A DNA stretch of 64,000 nt from Amphritea opalescens (GCF_003957515.1 NZ_RQXW01000012.1:1-64000); one strand, 5' to 3'; positions 1 through 9,517 are shown, numbered from the stretch's first letter. Notes: generated by a model from the letters alone, not told the origin. Program-made: numbers and translations.

Positions 1-2
1 GC

Positions 3-73
3 AAAGAAGTCAGTCAGTTTGGGAGCACCCTTAGCACTTTGATGCTGTGCCGTAGATTAAACCTGACTTCTTT
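3..73 (+). other. Dyad in the IS110 left end; possible guide (bridge) RNA segment
   Basis: An 11-base perfect inverted repeat (AAAGAAGTCAG at 3-13, CTGACTTCTTT at 63-73) encloses about 49 bases with smaller dyads, such as AGCA...TGCT around 33-46. The outer arm runs into a T tract. It lies just upstream of the transposase gene, where IS110 members encode the structured RNA that guides target and donor choice. The RNA role is inference. A terminator that shields the element from outside transcription is the alternative. Confidence 0.4.
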
Positions 74-148
74 TTTCTCCAAGACTGTATGGTATCCAAG
101 CACTCTGATTGTTCAGATGATGCTGCATGTACAAGGGAAGTGGCAGAG

Positions 149-1135
149 ATGCGCAAATCTATCGGAATTGATGTCAGTAAAGAAAAACTAGACCTGTGTT
201 GGTTGAGAGATCGCCAAACACGCAAAAAGAAAAGTAAAGTATTTAAAAACCAAAGAGCCTCCTTTGCCCAGCTGGTCACATGGGTATTAAGTAATACTGG
301 GGCAGAACCTCAGGATATTCAGATTACACTTGAGGCAACCGGTGTTTACCATGAAGCGCTGGTCTATTATCTCCATGAACAAGGCTTCACTATTTTTATG
401 GCGAATCCTGGTAAGGCCAAGAAGTATGCTGAATCAATAGGCCTAACCCATAAAACAGATAAGTCCGATGCCGCCATGTTGTCGTACTATGGCGAGGAGC
501 AACCTCAAGATATCAGGTTGTGGCAACCAGAAGCGCCTGAAGTGCGTGAGCTGAAGTCTTTAATGCGACGCTTAAGCGCCTTAGAAAAAGACAAGCAGCG
601 CGAACACAACCGCCTTGAGTCTTGTGAAATCAGCGATACATCTGATCGAGTCAGGCAATCATTGCATGAAATGATCACTGCTATCGAAGTCGAGATCGAC
701 AAGCTCAAACAGAACATTGATGAGCATATTGACCGCCATCCACCGCTGAAGAAAAACCGCAAGCTACTAGAGAGCATCAAAGGTATAGGCGAAGTGATGT
801 CTCGGGAACTGACCTATCTATTTGCTGCCAAGCGATTTAAAACGGCAAAACAGGTCGCGGCCTATATGGGGCTAATCCCGAAGATGAAGGAGTCTGGCAA
901 GATTAAGGGCTATACCGCTTTGAGCAAAACAGGCCCAGCACATCTTAGAGCCAAGCTCTATATGGCGGCAGTAACAGCCAAGCAGCATAACCCGGATATT
1001 CGAAGACAATATGAACGTTTGCTTGCGGCGGGTAAAACGAAAATGTCCGCTTTGGGAGCGGCCATGAGAAAGCTGGTTCAGGTATGTTTTGGCGTGGTTA
1101 AGAATCAAAGTGAATTCCAGGTTCAAACGGCTTAA
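149..1135 (+). CDS. IS110-family transposase (DEDD)
   Basis: Catalyses recombination of its insertion sequence. The N-terminal RuvC-like domain opens with GIDVSKEKLDL (first Asp), then has LEATGVYHEAL (Glu) and KTDKSDAAML (the paired Asps). The C-terminal transposase_20 domain carries GIGEVMSRELTYL, AAYMGLIP and GPAHLRAKLYMAA, which holds the region of the catalytic serine. The frame is open from 89, but I chose the ATG at 149 because it has GGGAAG upstream and begins MRKSIGIDVSK, as family members usually do. About 328 residues is a normal length, and no frameshift is seen, so it may be active. Confidence 0.93.
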   Translation: MRKSIGIDVSKEKLDLCWLRDRQTRKKKSKVFKNQRASFAQLVTWVLSNTGAEPQDIQITLEATGVYHEALVYYLHEQGFTIFMANPGKAKKYAESIGLTHKTDKSDAAMLSYYGEEQPQDIRLWQPEAPEVRELKSLMRRLSALEKDKQREHNRLESCEISDTSDRVRQSLHEMITAIEVEIDKLKQNIDEHIDRHPPLKKNRKLLESIKGIGEVMSRELTYLFAAKRFKTAKQVAAYMGLIPKMKESGKIKGYTALSKTGPAHLRAKLYMAAVTAKQHNPDIRRQYERLLAAGKTKMSALGAAMRKLVQVCFGVVKNQSEFQVQTA

Positions 1136-1150
1136 AAAACAGTTTGAACC
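1120..1150. repeat. Perfect dyad at the transposase stop codon
   Basis: GGTTCAAAC (1120-1128) pairs with GTTTGAACC (1142-1150) and spans the transposase stop. A second dyad, CCCGGT/ACCGGG (1149-1154 and 1172-1177), follows directly and overlaps the end of the next gene. They may be part of the IS right end or a weak bidirectional terminator. Confidence 0.5.
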
Positions 1151-1169
1151 CGGTGGTGAGAGATGGTAT

Positions 1170-2216
1170 CTACCGGGCAAAAGCGATGGGGCGATGTGCG
1201 GCAACATGCAGGGATACCTGTGAACCCACCTCAAACATCAGCGGCTCAAAGATTTCAGATTCAATACGACGGCCTGACGGCAACAACAGGTGATACACCA
1301 CCGAATGACCGAGAAACTCTTTCTGCTCCACCGTCGCCATGACACTACCACTATCATGACTCGGCCGAATATCCGCAGGGCGAATAAACAGAGACAGCCG
1401 CTTGCCGGATTGTGCACCGAACGGCTCGGCAAACTCGAGGGTGCCCAGCTCGGTACGCACAGAGGTTTCATTTAGGCATTCAGCATCGAATAACTCTCCC
1501 TTACCAACAAACCCAGCCACCAGCGGATTAACCGGCTGATAGTAGAGTTCACTCGGTGAGCCCCACTGCTGCAACTCACCCTGCGCCAAAATACCCAACT
1601 TATCACTGATCGCGAAAGCCTCTTCCTGATCGTGGGTCACCATAATGGACGCAATCCCCTGATCTTTCAGAATCGCTCGCACCTCTAGGGCTAGCTGTCG
1701 GCGAAGGTCGGTATCCAAATTAGAGAAAGGTTCATCCATTAACAGAAGGTTAGGCTTAGGCGCCAGCGCTCGGGCCAATGCCACCCGCTGCTGCTGCCCA
1801 CCGGACAGCTCATGGGGGTAACGGGCAGAGATATCCGGCAACTCAACCAGCTTTAATAGCTCGGCCACCGCCTGTCGTTTCGCCGCGCCGCTGTGCTTCT
1901 GCAGCCCGAAAGCAATATTGTCGTAGACGCTAAGATGCGGGAAGAGTGCATAATCCTGAAAGACAACACCGATACTGCGCTGCTCAGGTGGCAGAGCAGA
2001 ACCGACGGTCGAGATTGTCTGACCATTCTGCAGAATAGTGCCCGCCAATACCGGATTAAAACCCGCTATCGCCCGCAGTACCGTTGTTTTACCGCAACCG
2101 CTGGGGCCGAGTAAGCAAGCAATCTCCCCCGACTGCAATTGAAAATTCAGTCGTTCGACAATCACGGCGTTGTCATAGCCGCAGCTGAGTGAGTTGAGTT
2201 CCAGCAGAGGAGTCAT
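1170..2216 (-). CDS. fbpC: Iron(III) ABC transporter ATP-binding protein
   Basis: ATPase subunit that would power ferric-iron import from the periplasm through an FbpB-type permease. Visible motifs are Walker A GPSGCGKTT near residue 39, the signature LSGGQQQRVALARAL near 137, Walker B LLLMDEPFSNLD, and the switch histidine in MVTHDQEEA. A TOBE-like C-terminal domain follows from about residue 240. The 348-residue length is normal. A good Fur box precedes the gene, which supports iron rather than another substrate. No permease or binding-protein gene is adjacent: the IS110 element lies immediately downstream. The substrate is inferred from the family and the Fur box. Confidence 0.85.
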   Translation of the reverse strand: MTPLLELNSLSCGYDNAVIVERLNFQLQSGEIACLLGPSGCGKTTVLRAIAGFNPVLAGTILQNGQTISTVGSALPPEQRSIGVVFQDYALFPHLSVYDNIAFGLQKHSGAAKRQAVAELLKLVELPDISARYPHELSGGQQQRVALARALAPKPNLLLMDEPFSNLDTDLRRQLALEVRAILKDQGIASIMVTHDQEEAFAISDKLGILAQGELQQWGSPSELYYQPVNPLVAGFVGKGELFDAECLNETSVRTELGTLEFAEPFGAQSGKRLSLFIRPADIRPSHDSGSVMATVEQKEFLGHSVVYHLLLPSGRRIESEIFEPLMFEVGSQVSLHVAAHRPIAFAR

Positions 2217-2240
2217 ACGTCGGGCGCTCTCTATCCTAAA

Positions 2241-2255
2241 TGAAAATGATTCTCG
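2241..2255 (-). promoter_or_regulatory. Putative Fur box upstream of fbpC
   Basis: TGAAAATGATTCTCG resembles the 7-1-7 Fur core TGATAATNATTATCA, with 6/7 matches in the left half and 5/7 in the right. It lies about 25 bases upstream of the fbpC start, where a bound repressor would block transcription when iron is plentiful. Confidence 0.65.
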
Positions 2256-2361
2256 CTTATCTCAAGCGTTTTTTCAACCGCGATTCCTGCCAGCACAATG
2301 ATAAACACCCTATTGATGAGTAAGCGGTATCAAGGGCTTATCTAGGTTCATACCGTCAGGT

Positions 2362-3204
2362 TTAATAGAAAGGCGTATCAATGCCCATCATCGTCAACAA
2401 CCCCAGCAGCACCAACCAGAAAATAGCCGCCCGCCGAATCAACTTATTAAGGTTGATAATCTCTTCAGCCGCAAGATGTCTAAACTGCTCATCACCATTC
2501 GCTACCAACGGATAATGCCTGATATTTTCTTCCCCCAAAGCCCCAAGCGCAATACGGAACAACCATTCACGATGGCCCCAGGTGTTGGCTTGGGGATGTT
2601 TCAGCTGGTTGTAGGCACTCACCCCGTTCCCCACCATAAAGAATGTAAAACCTAACAGCTTGGCTGGTATCCCAATAATCAACGTAGAAAGCCAATCTCT
2701 TCCGTTAGCCTTGCGCTGTAACGACCAACCGGCCCACAGTGCCAAAAACAACCCTGGCAATCCAAGACAGATAAACCAAAACAGCAACGCAAAAAAACCG
2801 GTCAACGATAGATACAAATATTGCTGACAGATCGCATAATGTGCCGCTTGGCTATCGGTAACCTCATCGGTTCGCTGCAGTCCTAACAACCCCGCCAGCT
2901 TTAACCATGAGGTTTGAAAATCGCCTCGACACCAATCCCGATAATACTGGCCGGTCAGATCGCTAGGCGACCAGTTTTCCACAAAGAAGTAGAGCGCCAG
3001 TAACTCGATAGCCAATATCAAGACAGCAAGCTTCCAGTTGAAAAGCTCAAGCATTAACACTTCGCCTAACACCAAAACAACCATCAATAATAGCCAAGAT
3101 CGCCCATTAGATGGCAAGCTTGCCCCAGCCCTGCTCACCAAGCTTTTAGATCGCCGCTTATAACGCCCGAGCAGCATCAGCAACATCACCGCGAGAAATT
3201 TCAT
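2362..3204 (-). CDS. ampE: AmpE-like inner-membrane protein
   Basis: AmpE is a multi-pass inner-membrane protein of the CobD/CbiB-like superfamily, encoded with AmpD and linked to signalling of cell-wall damage and AmpC beta-lactamase induction. Its biochemical role is not settled. The 280-residue product has hydrophobic stretches at about 38-72, 128-165 and 260-280, and the family-like segment NWSPSDLTGQYYRDW. The start ATG overlaps the ampD stop by four bases (ATGA), so the two are translationally coupled. The E. coli homologue is of similar length (about 284 residues). Confidence 0.85.
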   Translation of the reverse strand: MKFLAVMLLMLLGRYKRRSKSLVSRAGASLPSNGRSWLLLMVVLVLGEVLMLELFNWKLAVLILAIELLALYFFVENWSPSDLTGQYYRDWCRGDFQTSWLKLAGLLGLQRTDEVTDSQAAHYAICQQYLYLSLTGFFALLFWFICLGLPGLFLALWAGWSLQRKANGRDWLSTLIIGIPAKLLGFTFFMVGNGVSAYNQLKHPQANTWGHREWLFRIALGALGEENIRHYPLVANGDEQFRHLAAEEIINLNKLIRRAAIFWLVLLGLLTMMGIDTPFY

Positions 3205-3779
3205 CCTTGCCTCTCCATTGTCAGTAGACGGTTAAAATGCTCTCGATTAAAGGCCGGGCCGGGGTCGGTTTTACGCCCGGGAGCAATATCTTCATGGCCG
3301 GTAATATGTTCTGGGGTCATCGCCGGATAATAATCGATCAGTGCCGCCGTCACCCGTGCTAACTGCTGATATTGCTGTTCGGTATAGGGGGTATGATCGG
3401 CACCCTCTAGTTCGATACCAATGGAAAAATCATTACAGTTGCCACAACCCGCATATTCCGACTGTCCCGCATGCCAGGCACGCTGATCAAAGCTAACAAA
3501 CTGAACTAACTGCCCAGTACGCTCAATCAATAGATGTGCCGATACCTGCAAAGTAGCAATCGTCGCAAAGTAGGGGTCGACTGACGGATCTAGTCGATTG
3601 AGAAAAAAATCCTGAATATAGCCACCGCCAAACTTTTCCGGCGGCAGACTGATATTATGAATCACCAGCAAACGCGGCACCTGATTAGCGGGGCGCTGAT
3701 TAAAATTAGGCGACGGGCAGTGCTCAGCGGCACTCAGCCACCCCTCATTTAGGTGCAATTTCTCATTAAGTTGCGTCAT
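3201..3779 (-). CDS. ampD: 1,6-anhydro-N-acetylmuramyl-L-alanine amidase AmpD
   Basis: Cytoplasmic zinc amidase that removes the peptide from anhydromuropeptides during murein recycling and so keeps AmpR-dependent beta-lactamase genes off. With the chosen start, the zinc ligands are His41 (LVIHN), His162 (ITGHEDI) and Asp172 (KTDPGP), with Lys170 also conserved. The frame is open to 3878, but ATG 3779 is preferred: AGAGGA lies just upstream and the 192-residue product matches the E. coli protein (183) at its N-terminus. It pairs with ampE and faces away from nadC, a common gammaproteobacterial arrangement. Confidence 0.95.
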   Translation of the reverse strand: MTQLNEKLHLNEGWLSAAEHCPSPNFNQRPANQVPRLLVIHNISLPPEKFGGGYIQDFFLNRLDPSVDPYFATIATLQVSAHLLIERTGQLVQFVSFDQRAWHAGQSEYAGCGNCNDFSIGIELEGADHTPYTEQQYQQLARVTAALIDYYPAMTPEHITGHEDIAPGRKTDPGPAFNREHFNRLLTMERQG

Positions 3780-3929
3780 TTTTCCTCTGCCAATGGCTAC
3801 TTTACCCGGCGGGTTTCCGTTAAAATACCGACCGATGAATGAGGCCTCTGATAGTACCATGCCGTTCACACCAGACAAGCTATCTCAATAGTGCCGCTTT
3901 ATGATAGCCGACTAACCGCAACCCAATGA

Positions 3930-4793
<864 letters not shown>

Positions 4794-4861
4794 TGGCTTT
4801 TAGCTACATACTTTAAGTTAAGTGCTTTTAGCCACTCATTAACTACAATCGTAAACCTGTA

Positions 4862-4902
4862 GCTTAGAGTTAGAGATCAATCACTCCTTGATCACTCTAA
4901 GC
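4862..4902. repeat. Bulged hairpin in the nadC 3' region
   Basis: GCTTAGAGT (4862-4870) pairs with ACTCTAAGC (4894-4902), and inside it GATCAA (4875-4880) pairs with TTGATC (4888-4893), leaving a 4-base bulge. It stands just upstream of the nadC terminator. It might stabilise the 3' end of the transcript or bind a regulator. Apart from this and the terminator, I see nothing in 4794-5104. Confidence 0.6.
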
Positions 4903-4916
4903 AGAAAACGAAAAAG

Positions 4917-4939
4917 TCCGCCCCTAGAGGCGGATTTTT
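4917..4939 (+). terminator. Rho-independent terminator of nadC
   Basis: TCCGCC (4917-4922) and GGCGGA (4929-4934) form a GC stem with a 6-base loop, followed by TTTTT. Confidence 0.85.
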
Positions 4940-5104
4940 ATTTGATTTAGGGTTAAAATAATCCATTATTCATTCCAAAATAGAAACAATATCATCTTGA
5001 AATACCATACCCATTTTGAGCATAACCTTATACAAAAATGGTTAATCTGTGATTAGAAGGGTTAAACAGAACACATCTAACGTGCCACTCAACACCTACA
5101 CCGA

Positions 5105-5464
5105 TTAAGGTGCAGGGCGATGACAATCCGCCGCGCCGATCAATTCCCACTCGTCACTTTCCTGAATCTGCAGGATATCGTACACCTCAACCACGGTTTT
5201 ATTGACGTTATTGTCCCACAGAATCTGGCAGATCTCGGTGGCACTGTCATTACGTTTTTCACCGTTTTCGCGGGGCAACATCCCAATCGCTAGAATGCCG
5301 CCATCCGACCACCAAACCGGTGTCGCTGGGTACTTATCCGGCTGTGCCGCTAGATCCGCCTCGACCGCTGCGCGCTTCTCTAACGATAATGGCTCTTCAT
5401 AAAGGAAATAGGTCACCGCCGCGGCGATAACGATCAGAACAATAAATATGGTTTTTTTATTCAT
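5105..5464 (-). CDS. Small membrane-anchored protein of unknown function
   Basis: I do not recognise this 119-residue protein. It starts MNKKTIFIVLIVIAAAV, an uncleaved signal anchor or signal peptide, then a short acidic, partly charged domain with two cysteines (EICQIL and ADCHRP) that could form a disulfide in the periplasm. The motif PVWWSDGGILAIGMLP is distinctive. It lies downstream of pilA on the same strand but beyond the pilA terminator, so it is probably not a pilus operon gene. No strong ribosome site is visible, but the signal-anchor-like start supports coding. Confidence 0.65.
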   Translation of the reverse strand: MNKKTIFIVLIVIAAAVTYFLYEEPLSLEKRAAVEADLAAQPDKYPATPVWWSDGGILAIGMLPRENGEKRNDSATEICQILWDNNVNKTVVEVYDILQIQESDEWELIGAADCHRPAP

Positions 5465-5553
5465 GGAGTACCGAGTAATCGACTGATAACAAAGTCACAG
5501 TAAATCAAAATCTTAACGAATAAACCAGTCGCCATTAGGTTAATTTTAGACAT

Positions 5554-5584
5554 AAAAAAAGCGCAAATAAATTTGCGCTTTTTT
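5554..5584. terminator. Bidirectional terminator between pilA and the small membrane protein
   Basis: GCGCAAAT (5561-5568) and ATTTGCGC (5571-5578) form a perfect stem with an A run on one side and a T run on the other, so it can end transcripts from either strand. It lies about 20 bases past the pilA stop. Confidence 0.88.
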
Positions 5585-5601
5585 GTCCATACTAAAAAAG
5601 A

Positions 5602-6045
5602 TTAATCACAAAGGCCTGAAGCAATACAAGAACCACCGCTTGATTTCCACTCTAATGCACCCTTGCCATCTTCATCAGAACCTACAAGAATATAATCATC
5701 ATCATCATCAGTAATATCTGTAGATGTCGCTGTAATTGATACTACATCAGCAGCAACGGCAACCGATACTCCACTAACAAACTTACCTACATCAGCACCA
5801 TAAATCGCTTTACTCACAGTATTGTTCGCATTGGTACAGTTATCGAGGCCACTACTTGTCTGATAGCAAACATCGACAGCAGCTTTAACACCCTGAGTTG
5901 CATTTACTACTTCAGCAAACTTCGCACGGTTGGCATAAGTCTGATATGCCGGCAACGCAATCGCAGCCAGAATACCGATGATCGCAACCACGATCATCAA
6001 TTCGATTAGGGTAAAACCCTGTTGTTTTTTAATAGTGTTTTTCAT
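5602..6045 (-). CDS. pilA: Type IV major pilin
   Basis: Structural subunit of the type IV pilus. The short basic leader MKNTIKKQQG is followed by FTLIELMIVVAIIGILAA, the class IVa cleavage and methylation site (Gly10/Phe11, Glu5 of the mature protein) and the hydrophobic packing helix. There are two cysteine pairs: one in the variable middle (VCYQ...DNC), the other bounding the C-terminal loop (SCIASGLC), where disulfide-bonded loops lie in Pseudomonas pilins. A run of five aspartates (about 113-117) makes the globular domain acidic. GGAGAGAT precedes the ATG. It is divergent from pilBCD, as in Pseudomonas. Confidence 0.95.
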   Translation of the reverse strand: MKNTIKKQQGFTLIELMIVVAIIGILAAIALPAYQTYANRAKFAEVVNATQGVKAAVDVCYQTSSGLDNCTNANNTVSKAIYGADVGKFVSGVSVAVAADVVSITATSTDITDDDDDYILVGSDEDGKGALEWKSSGGSCIASGLCD

Positions 6046-6355
6046 TTGTTATCTCTCCAGCGAGTAAAGTATTCATCATCGTCCCTGCTCCGAACGACTT
6101 CTTTCCCTTGCCATTATGGCTCTTCATCCATGCTCCTACGAGCCTGATATGAATAGTAACCTATTTTTTATGGCAGTCCAGTGACTTAAAGCAAGTGTCT
6201 GTTGATTCTCAAACCGACCAATAGATGTTACTTTACATATGGTTAATAATACAAGACAGTTAAGCTGTTAGCGGACTATTATAAGTTACAACTAAAGTCG
6301 CATACTTAGGCCGATAGGGCAGGTTATCATTTCCACACTGCTATTAATGACATTA

Positions 6356-6419
6356 TGAGTACTTATATGAGTGTCTATACAAGCACCTATTAATAAGCAC
6401 TTATAATGAGCGCCTATCA
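6356..6419 (+). repeat. Degenerate short tandem repeats upstream of pilB
   Basis: Five imperfect 12-14-base units of the form AG(T/C)(A/G)(C/T)(C/T)TAT follow one another: AGTACTTAT, AGTGTCTAT, AGCACCTAT, AGCACTTAT, AGCGCCTAT. They end about 40 bases before the pilB start, in the 412-base gap between pilA and pilB. A regulator-binding array is possible. I could not fix a promoter in the rest of the gap, and no convincing sigma54 site was found for pilA. Confidence 0.55.
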
Positions 6420-6457
6420 ACAAGAGCAATATAGATAAAAATGGATTCTCTGAAACG

Positions 6458-8176
6458 ATGAGTGTACAACCCTTTCAGCCGCTCAGTGGCCTTGCCAGAC
6501 GCTTGGTAAACGATGGTGTTTTTTCATCCGATGTCGCTATGGATGCGCTAAAAACCGCCCGTAAAGACAATAAGCCCTTTATTGCCCATATCATCGAAAA
6601 CCGCTTAGTGAGTGCATATCGGGCTGCCGCGGCGGCGGCCGATGAGTTCGGCATGCCCCTATTTGATCTCGATGTCATCGATATTGAAGCACTGCCCCAG
6701 GGGCTCGTCGATGAAAAGCTGATCACTAAACACCATGCGTTGCCACTGATTAAGCGTGAAAATCGCCTCTATGTCGCGATATCTGACCCTACAAATATTC
6801 AGGCGCTGGATGAGTTTAAGTTTCATACCGGCACCACCACCGAAGGGGTGATTGTTGAAGAAGATAAACTCTCCCACCTGATCGACACCTTTCTCGATGA
6901 ACAAAACTCCGCCCTTGATGGCTTAGATGATGCCGATCTCGATAATCTGGAGATCGACGAAGGCATACAGGAACAACAGGAAGATAACGGTGAAGAGGCG
7001 GCCAGTGAAGCGCCCATCGTGCGTTTTGTTAACAAAATATTGCTCGATGCGATCAAAAATGGCGCATCCGATATTCACTTCGAGCCCTATGAGAAGACCT
7101 ATCGCATCCGCTGCCGTATCGATGGCATCCTGCAGGAGGTCGCTAGACCTCCTTCTAACCTATCCCCCCGCCTTAGTGCCCGTTTAAAAGTTATGTCCCA
7201 GATGGATATCTCTGAACGACGGATGCCACAGGATGGCCGGATCAAGATGAAGATCTCTAAAAATCGGGCGATCGATTTTCGGGTGAACACCCTGCCCACC
7301 CTTTGGGGCGAAAAAATCGTACTGCGTATTCTTGACCCCACCAGCGCGCAGATGGGTATTGAAGCCCTCGGCTATGATGAGGATCAAAAAGAGCTCTTTA
7401 TGCAGACCCTGCAAAAGCCTCAGGGGATGATCCTTGTGACCGGCCCCACCGGTAGTGGTAAAACCGTTTCACTCTATACTGGCCTTAATATTCTCAACAC
7501 CGTAGAGCGGAATATCTCCACCGCGGAGGATCCTGTCGAGATCAACCTTGAGGGGATCAACCAGGTACAGGTTAATACCAAGGTAGGCCTGACTTTCGCC
7601 GAAGCCCTACGCTCCTTCCTACGACAAGACCCTGACGTGGTGATGGTGGGTGAGATTCGTGACCTAGAAACCGCCGAGATCGCCATCAAAGCGGCCCAGA
7701 CCGGCCATATGGTGCTTTCTACCCTGCACACCAACAGTGCCGCCGAGACCTTAACCCGTCTACGTAACATGGGAGTGCCGGCCTTCAACATCGCTACCTC
7801 GGTATCCATGATCATCGCCCAGCGACTGGGCCGACGATTATGTTCCGGCTGCAAGAAACCGGTGACCATTCCGGAAGCCGCCCTATTGGAAGAGGGCTTC
7901 ACTCAAGAGCAGATTTCCGCCGGTTTAAACCTCTTTGAGCACAACCCCGAAGGTTGTAGTAAGTGCAATAAGGGCTACAAGGGCCGGGTCGGTGTCTATG
8001 AGACGATGGCCATGACGCCGGAAATCGCTCAGGTAATTATGGACAATGGTTCATCCCTCGATATTCTGGCGCAGGCAAACGCTCAAGGCTTTAGATCACT
8101 ACGTAAATCAGGCCTACGCAAGGTAATCCAGGGCGTCACCAGCCTAGAAGAGATGAACCGAGTAATTAAACTCTAA
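6458..8176 (+). CDS. pilB: Type IV pilus assembly ATPase PilB
   Basis: Hexameric motor that drives pilus extension from the cytoplasmic side of the inner membrane. An N-terminal MshEN/T2SSE-N domain covers residues 1-150 and is followed by an acidic linker (about 150-185). Then come the GSPII_E core with Walker A GPTGSGKT at about 329-336, Walker [11 protein letters not shown], and the His box in [14 protein letters not shown] zinc-binding tetracysteine (LCSGC near 461, GCSKC near 500) is characteristic of PilB rather than the retraction ATPases. A six-codon frame starting at 6441 ends on the pilB ATG (ATGA). Confidence 0.97.
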   Translation: MSVQPFQPLSGLARRLVNDGVFSSDVAMDALKTARKDNKPFIAHIIENRLVSAYRAAAAAADEFGMPLFDLDVIDIEALPQGLVDEKLITKHHALPLIKRENRLYVAISDPTNIQALDEFKFHTGTTTEGVIVEEDKLSHLIDTFLDEQNSALDGLDDADLDNLEIDEGIQEQQEDNGEEAASEAPIVRFVNKILLDAIKNGASDIHFEPYEKTYRIRCRIDGILQEVARPPSNLSPRLSARLKVMSQMDISERRMPQDGRIKMKISKNRAIDFRVNTLPTLWGEKIVLRILDPTSAQMGIEALGYDEDQKELFMQTLQKPQGMILVTGPTGSGKTVSLYTGLNILNTVERNISTAEDPVEINLEGINQVQVNTKVGLTFAEALRSFLRQDPDVVMVGEIRDLETAEIAIKAAQTGHMVLSTLHTNSAAETLTRLRNMGVPAFNIATSVSMIIAQRLGRRLCSGCKKPVTIPEAALLEEGFTQEQISAGLNLFEHNPEGCSKCNKGYKGRVGVYETMAMTPEIAQVIMDNGSSLDILAQANAQGFRSLRKSGLRKVIQGVTSLEEMNRVIKL

Positions 8177-8224
8177 TATCGTTCATTTTTTAATATATTC
8201 AATCTGCAAACGGATGCGATTCAG

Positions 8225-9451
8225 ATGGCGAAGAAAGCAACAGATAAAACCCCTCTGACTTTTAACTGGGAAGGCAAGGATAAAAGCGGCAACCTAAGTA
8301 AAGGCGCCATCAATGCCGACAATATAGCCGAAGCAAAAGCGATGTTGCGCAAGCAAGGCATTATGCCGAAAAAGGTGCGTAAGCAAACCTATAGCATGTT
8401 CAGTAGCCATAATAAGCCAGTCAAACCCCTGGATATCGCGCTGTTTACTCGGCAGACCGCCACCATGCTCAAATCGGGCGTGCCGCTACTGCAGGGCTTT
8501 GAGATCGTCGCCAACGGGGTCGAAAAAGCCCAGATGAAAAAGATAATCTACGACCTGAAATCCGATGTCAGCGGCGGCACCAGCTTTGCTAAAGCCTTAG
8601 AACGGCACCCTAAATATTTTGATGATCTCTACTGTAACCTCGTACATGCGGGCGAAAGCTCCGGTTCGTTAGAGACCATGCTCGACCGGATCGCCAGCTA
8701 TAAAGAAAAAATCGAGACCCTTAAAAAGAAAATTAAGAAAGCCCTTACCTACCCCATTGCCGTTATCGTGATCGGCCTAGTCGTATCGGCCATTCTGTTG
8801 ATCAAAGTAGTACCCCAGTTTGAGAGTGTCTTTTCCAGCTTCGGTGCCGACCTGCCCGCCTTTACTCAGTTCGTGGTTGGCCTATCGGTGATTGCCCAAG
8901 ATTGGTGGTTTGTTGCCATTATCGTCATTGTTGTGGCCGGTTTTGCCTTCACCAAAGCCCATGAAAAATCACGGGCGTTTCGACAATGGCTCGACAGGTT
9001 TGTGCTTAAAATACCCATCATTGGTCAGATTTTACACAACTCGGCGATTGCCCGGTTTGCCAGAACCTTAGCCACCACCTTCGCAGCAGGCGTTCCCTTA
9101 GTGGATGCGCTGGAATCTGCCGCCGGCGCGACAGGCAATATCGTCTACGAGAACGCGGTCATGCAGATAAGAAGCGGGGTCTCGACAGGTCAGTCACTGC
9201 AGAACGCCGTCACCATGACCGGACTCTTCCCTGCCATGGCCACCCAGATGATCGCCATCGGTGAAGAAGCCGGTTCACTGGAGATGATGCTGGATAAAGT
9301 CGCCAGCTATTACGAAGAGGAGGTGGATAACGCCGTGGATAACCTCTCAACCCTGATCGAGCCGATGATTATGGCCATTTTGGGTATTCTTGTGGGTGGT
9401 CTGGTTATCGCCATGTATCTACCGATCTTCCAGCTCGGTAATGTTGTGTAG
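8225..9451 (+). CDS. pilC: Type IV pilus inner-membrane platform protein PilC
   Basis: Polytopic platform protein that PilB turns or engages to insert pilins into the growing fibre. It has two GspF domains (about residues 70-195 and 275-398), each followed by membrane helices: AVIVIGLVVSAILLIKVVPQ near 178, FVAIIVIVVAGFAF near 236 and MIMAILGILVGGLVIAMYLPIF at the C-terminus. The motifs FTRQTATMLKSGVPLLQGFE and HAGESSGSLETML are typical. The 408 residues are full length. It lies 48 bases after pilB and evidently shares its transcript. Confidence 0.97.
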   Translation: MAKKATDKTPLTFNWEGKDKSGNLSKGAINADNIAEAKAMLRKQGIMPKKVRKQTYSMFSSHNKPVKPLDIALFTRQTATMLKSGVPLLQGFEIVANGVEKAQMKKIIYDLKSDVSGGTSFAKALERHPKYFDDLYCNLVHAGESSGSLETMLDRIASYKEKIETLKKKIKKALTYPIAVIVIGLVVSAILLIKVVPQFESVFSSFGADLPAFTQFVVGLSVIAQDWWFVAIIVIVVAGFAFTKAHEKSRAFRQWLDRFVLKIPIIGQILHNSAIARFARTLATTFAAGVPLVDALESAAGATGNIVYENAVMQIRSGVSTGQSLQNAVTMTGLFPAMATQMIAIGEEAGSLEMMLDKVASYYEEEVDNAVDNLSTLIEPMIMAILGILVGGLVIAMYLPIFQLGNVV

Positions 9452-9517
9452 GTTAACTAGGCCAAAAACTAATTTCATTTCACTTATTAAGGGCTGACCT
9501 CTACAGCCCTAGGCCGG

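Larger units (their letters stand above)
1..1160 (+). mobile_element. IS110-family insertion sequence, left part cut by window edge
   Basis: The element is defined by one DEDD transposase gene at 149-1135, a structured non-coding segment upstream (3-73) and a short dyad downstream (1120-1150). IS110 elements normally lack terminal inverted repeats and make no clear target duplication, so exact ends cannot be set by eye. The right boundary is placed loosely before the stop codon of the next gene at 1170, and the left boundary may lie outside the window. Confidence 0.7.

Noticed and set aside
6046-6260. Search for a sigma54 promoter and a tRNA-Thr next to pilA, as in Pseudomonas aeruginosa
   Set aside because: No GG-N10-GC pair at a convincing place and no cloverleaf sequence were found.
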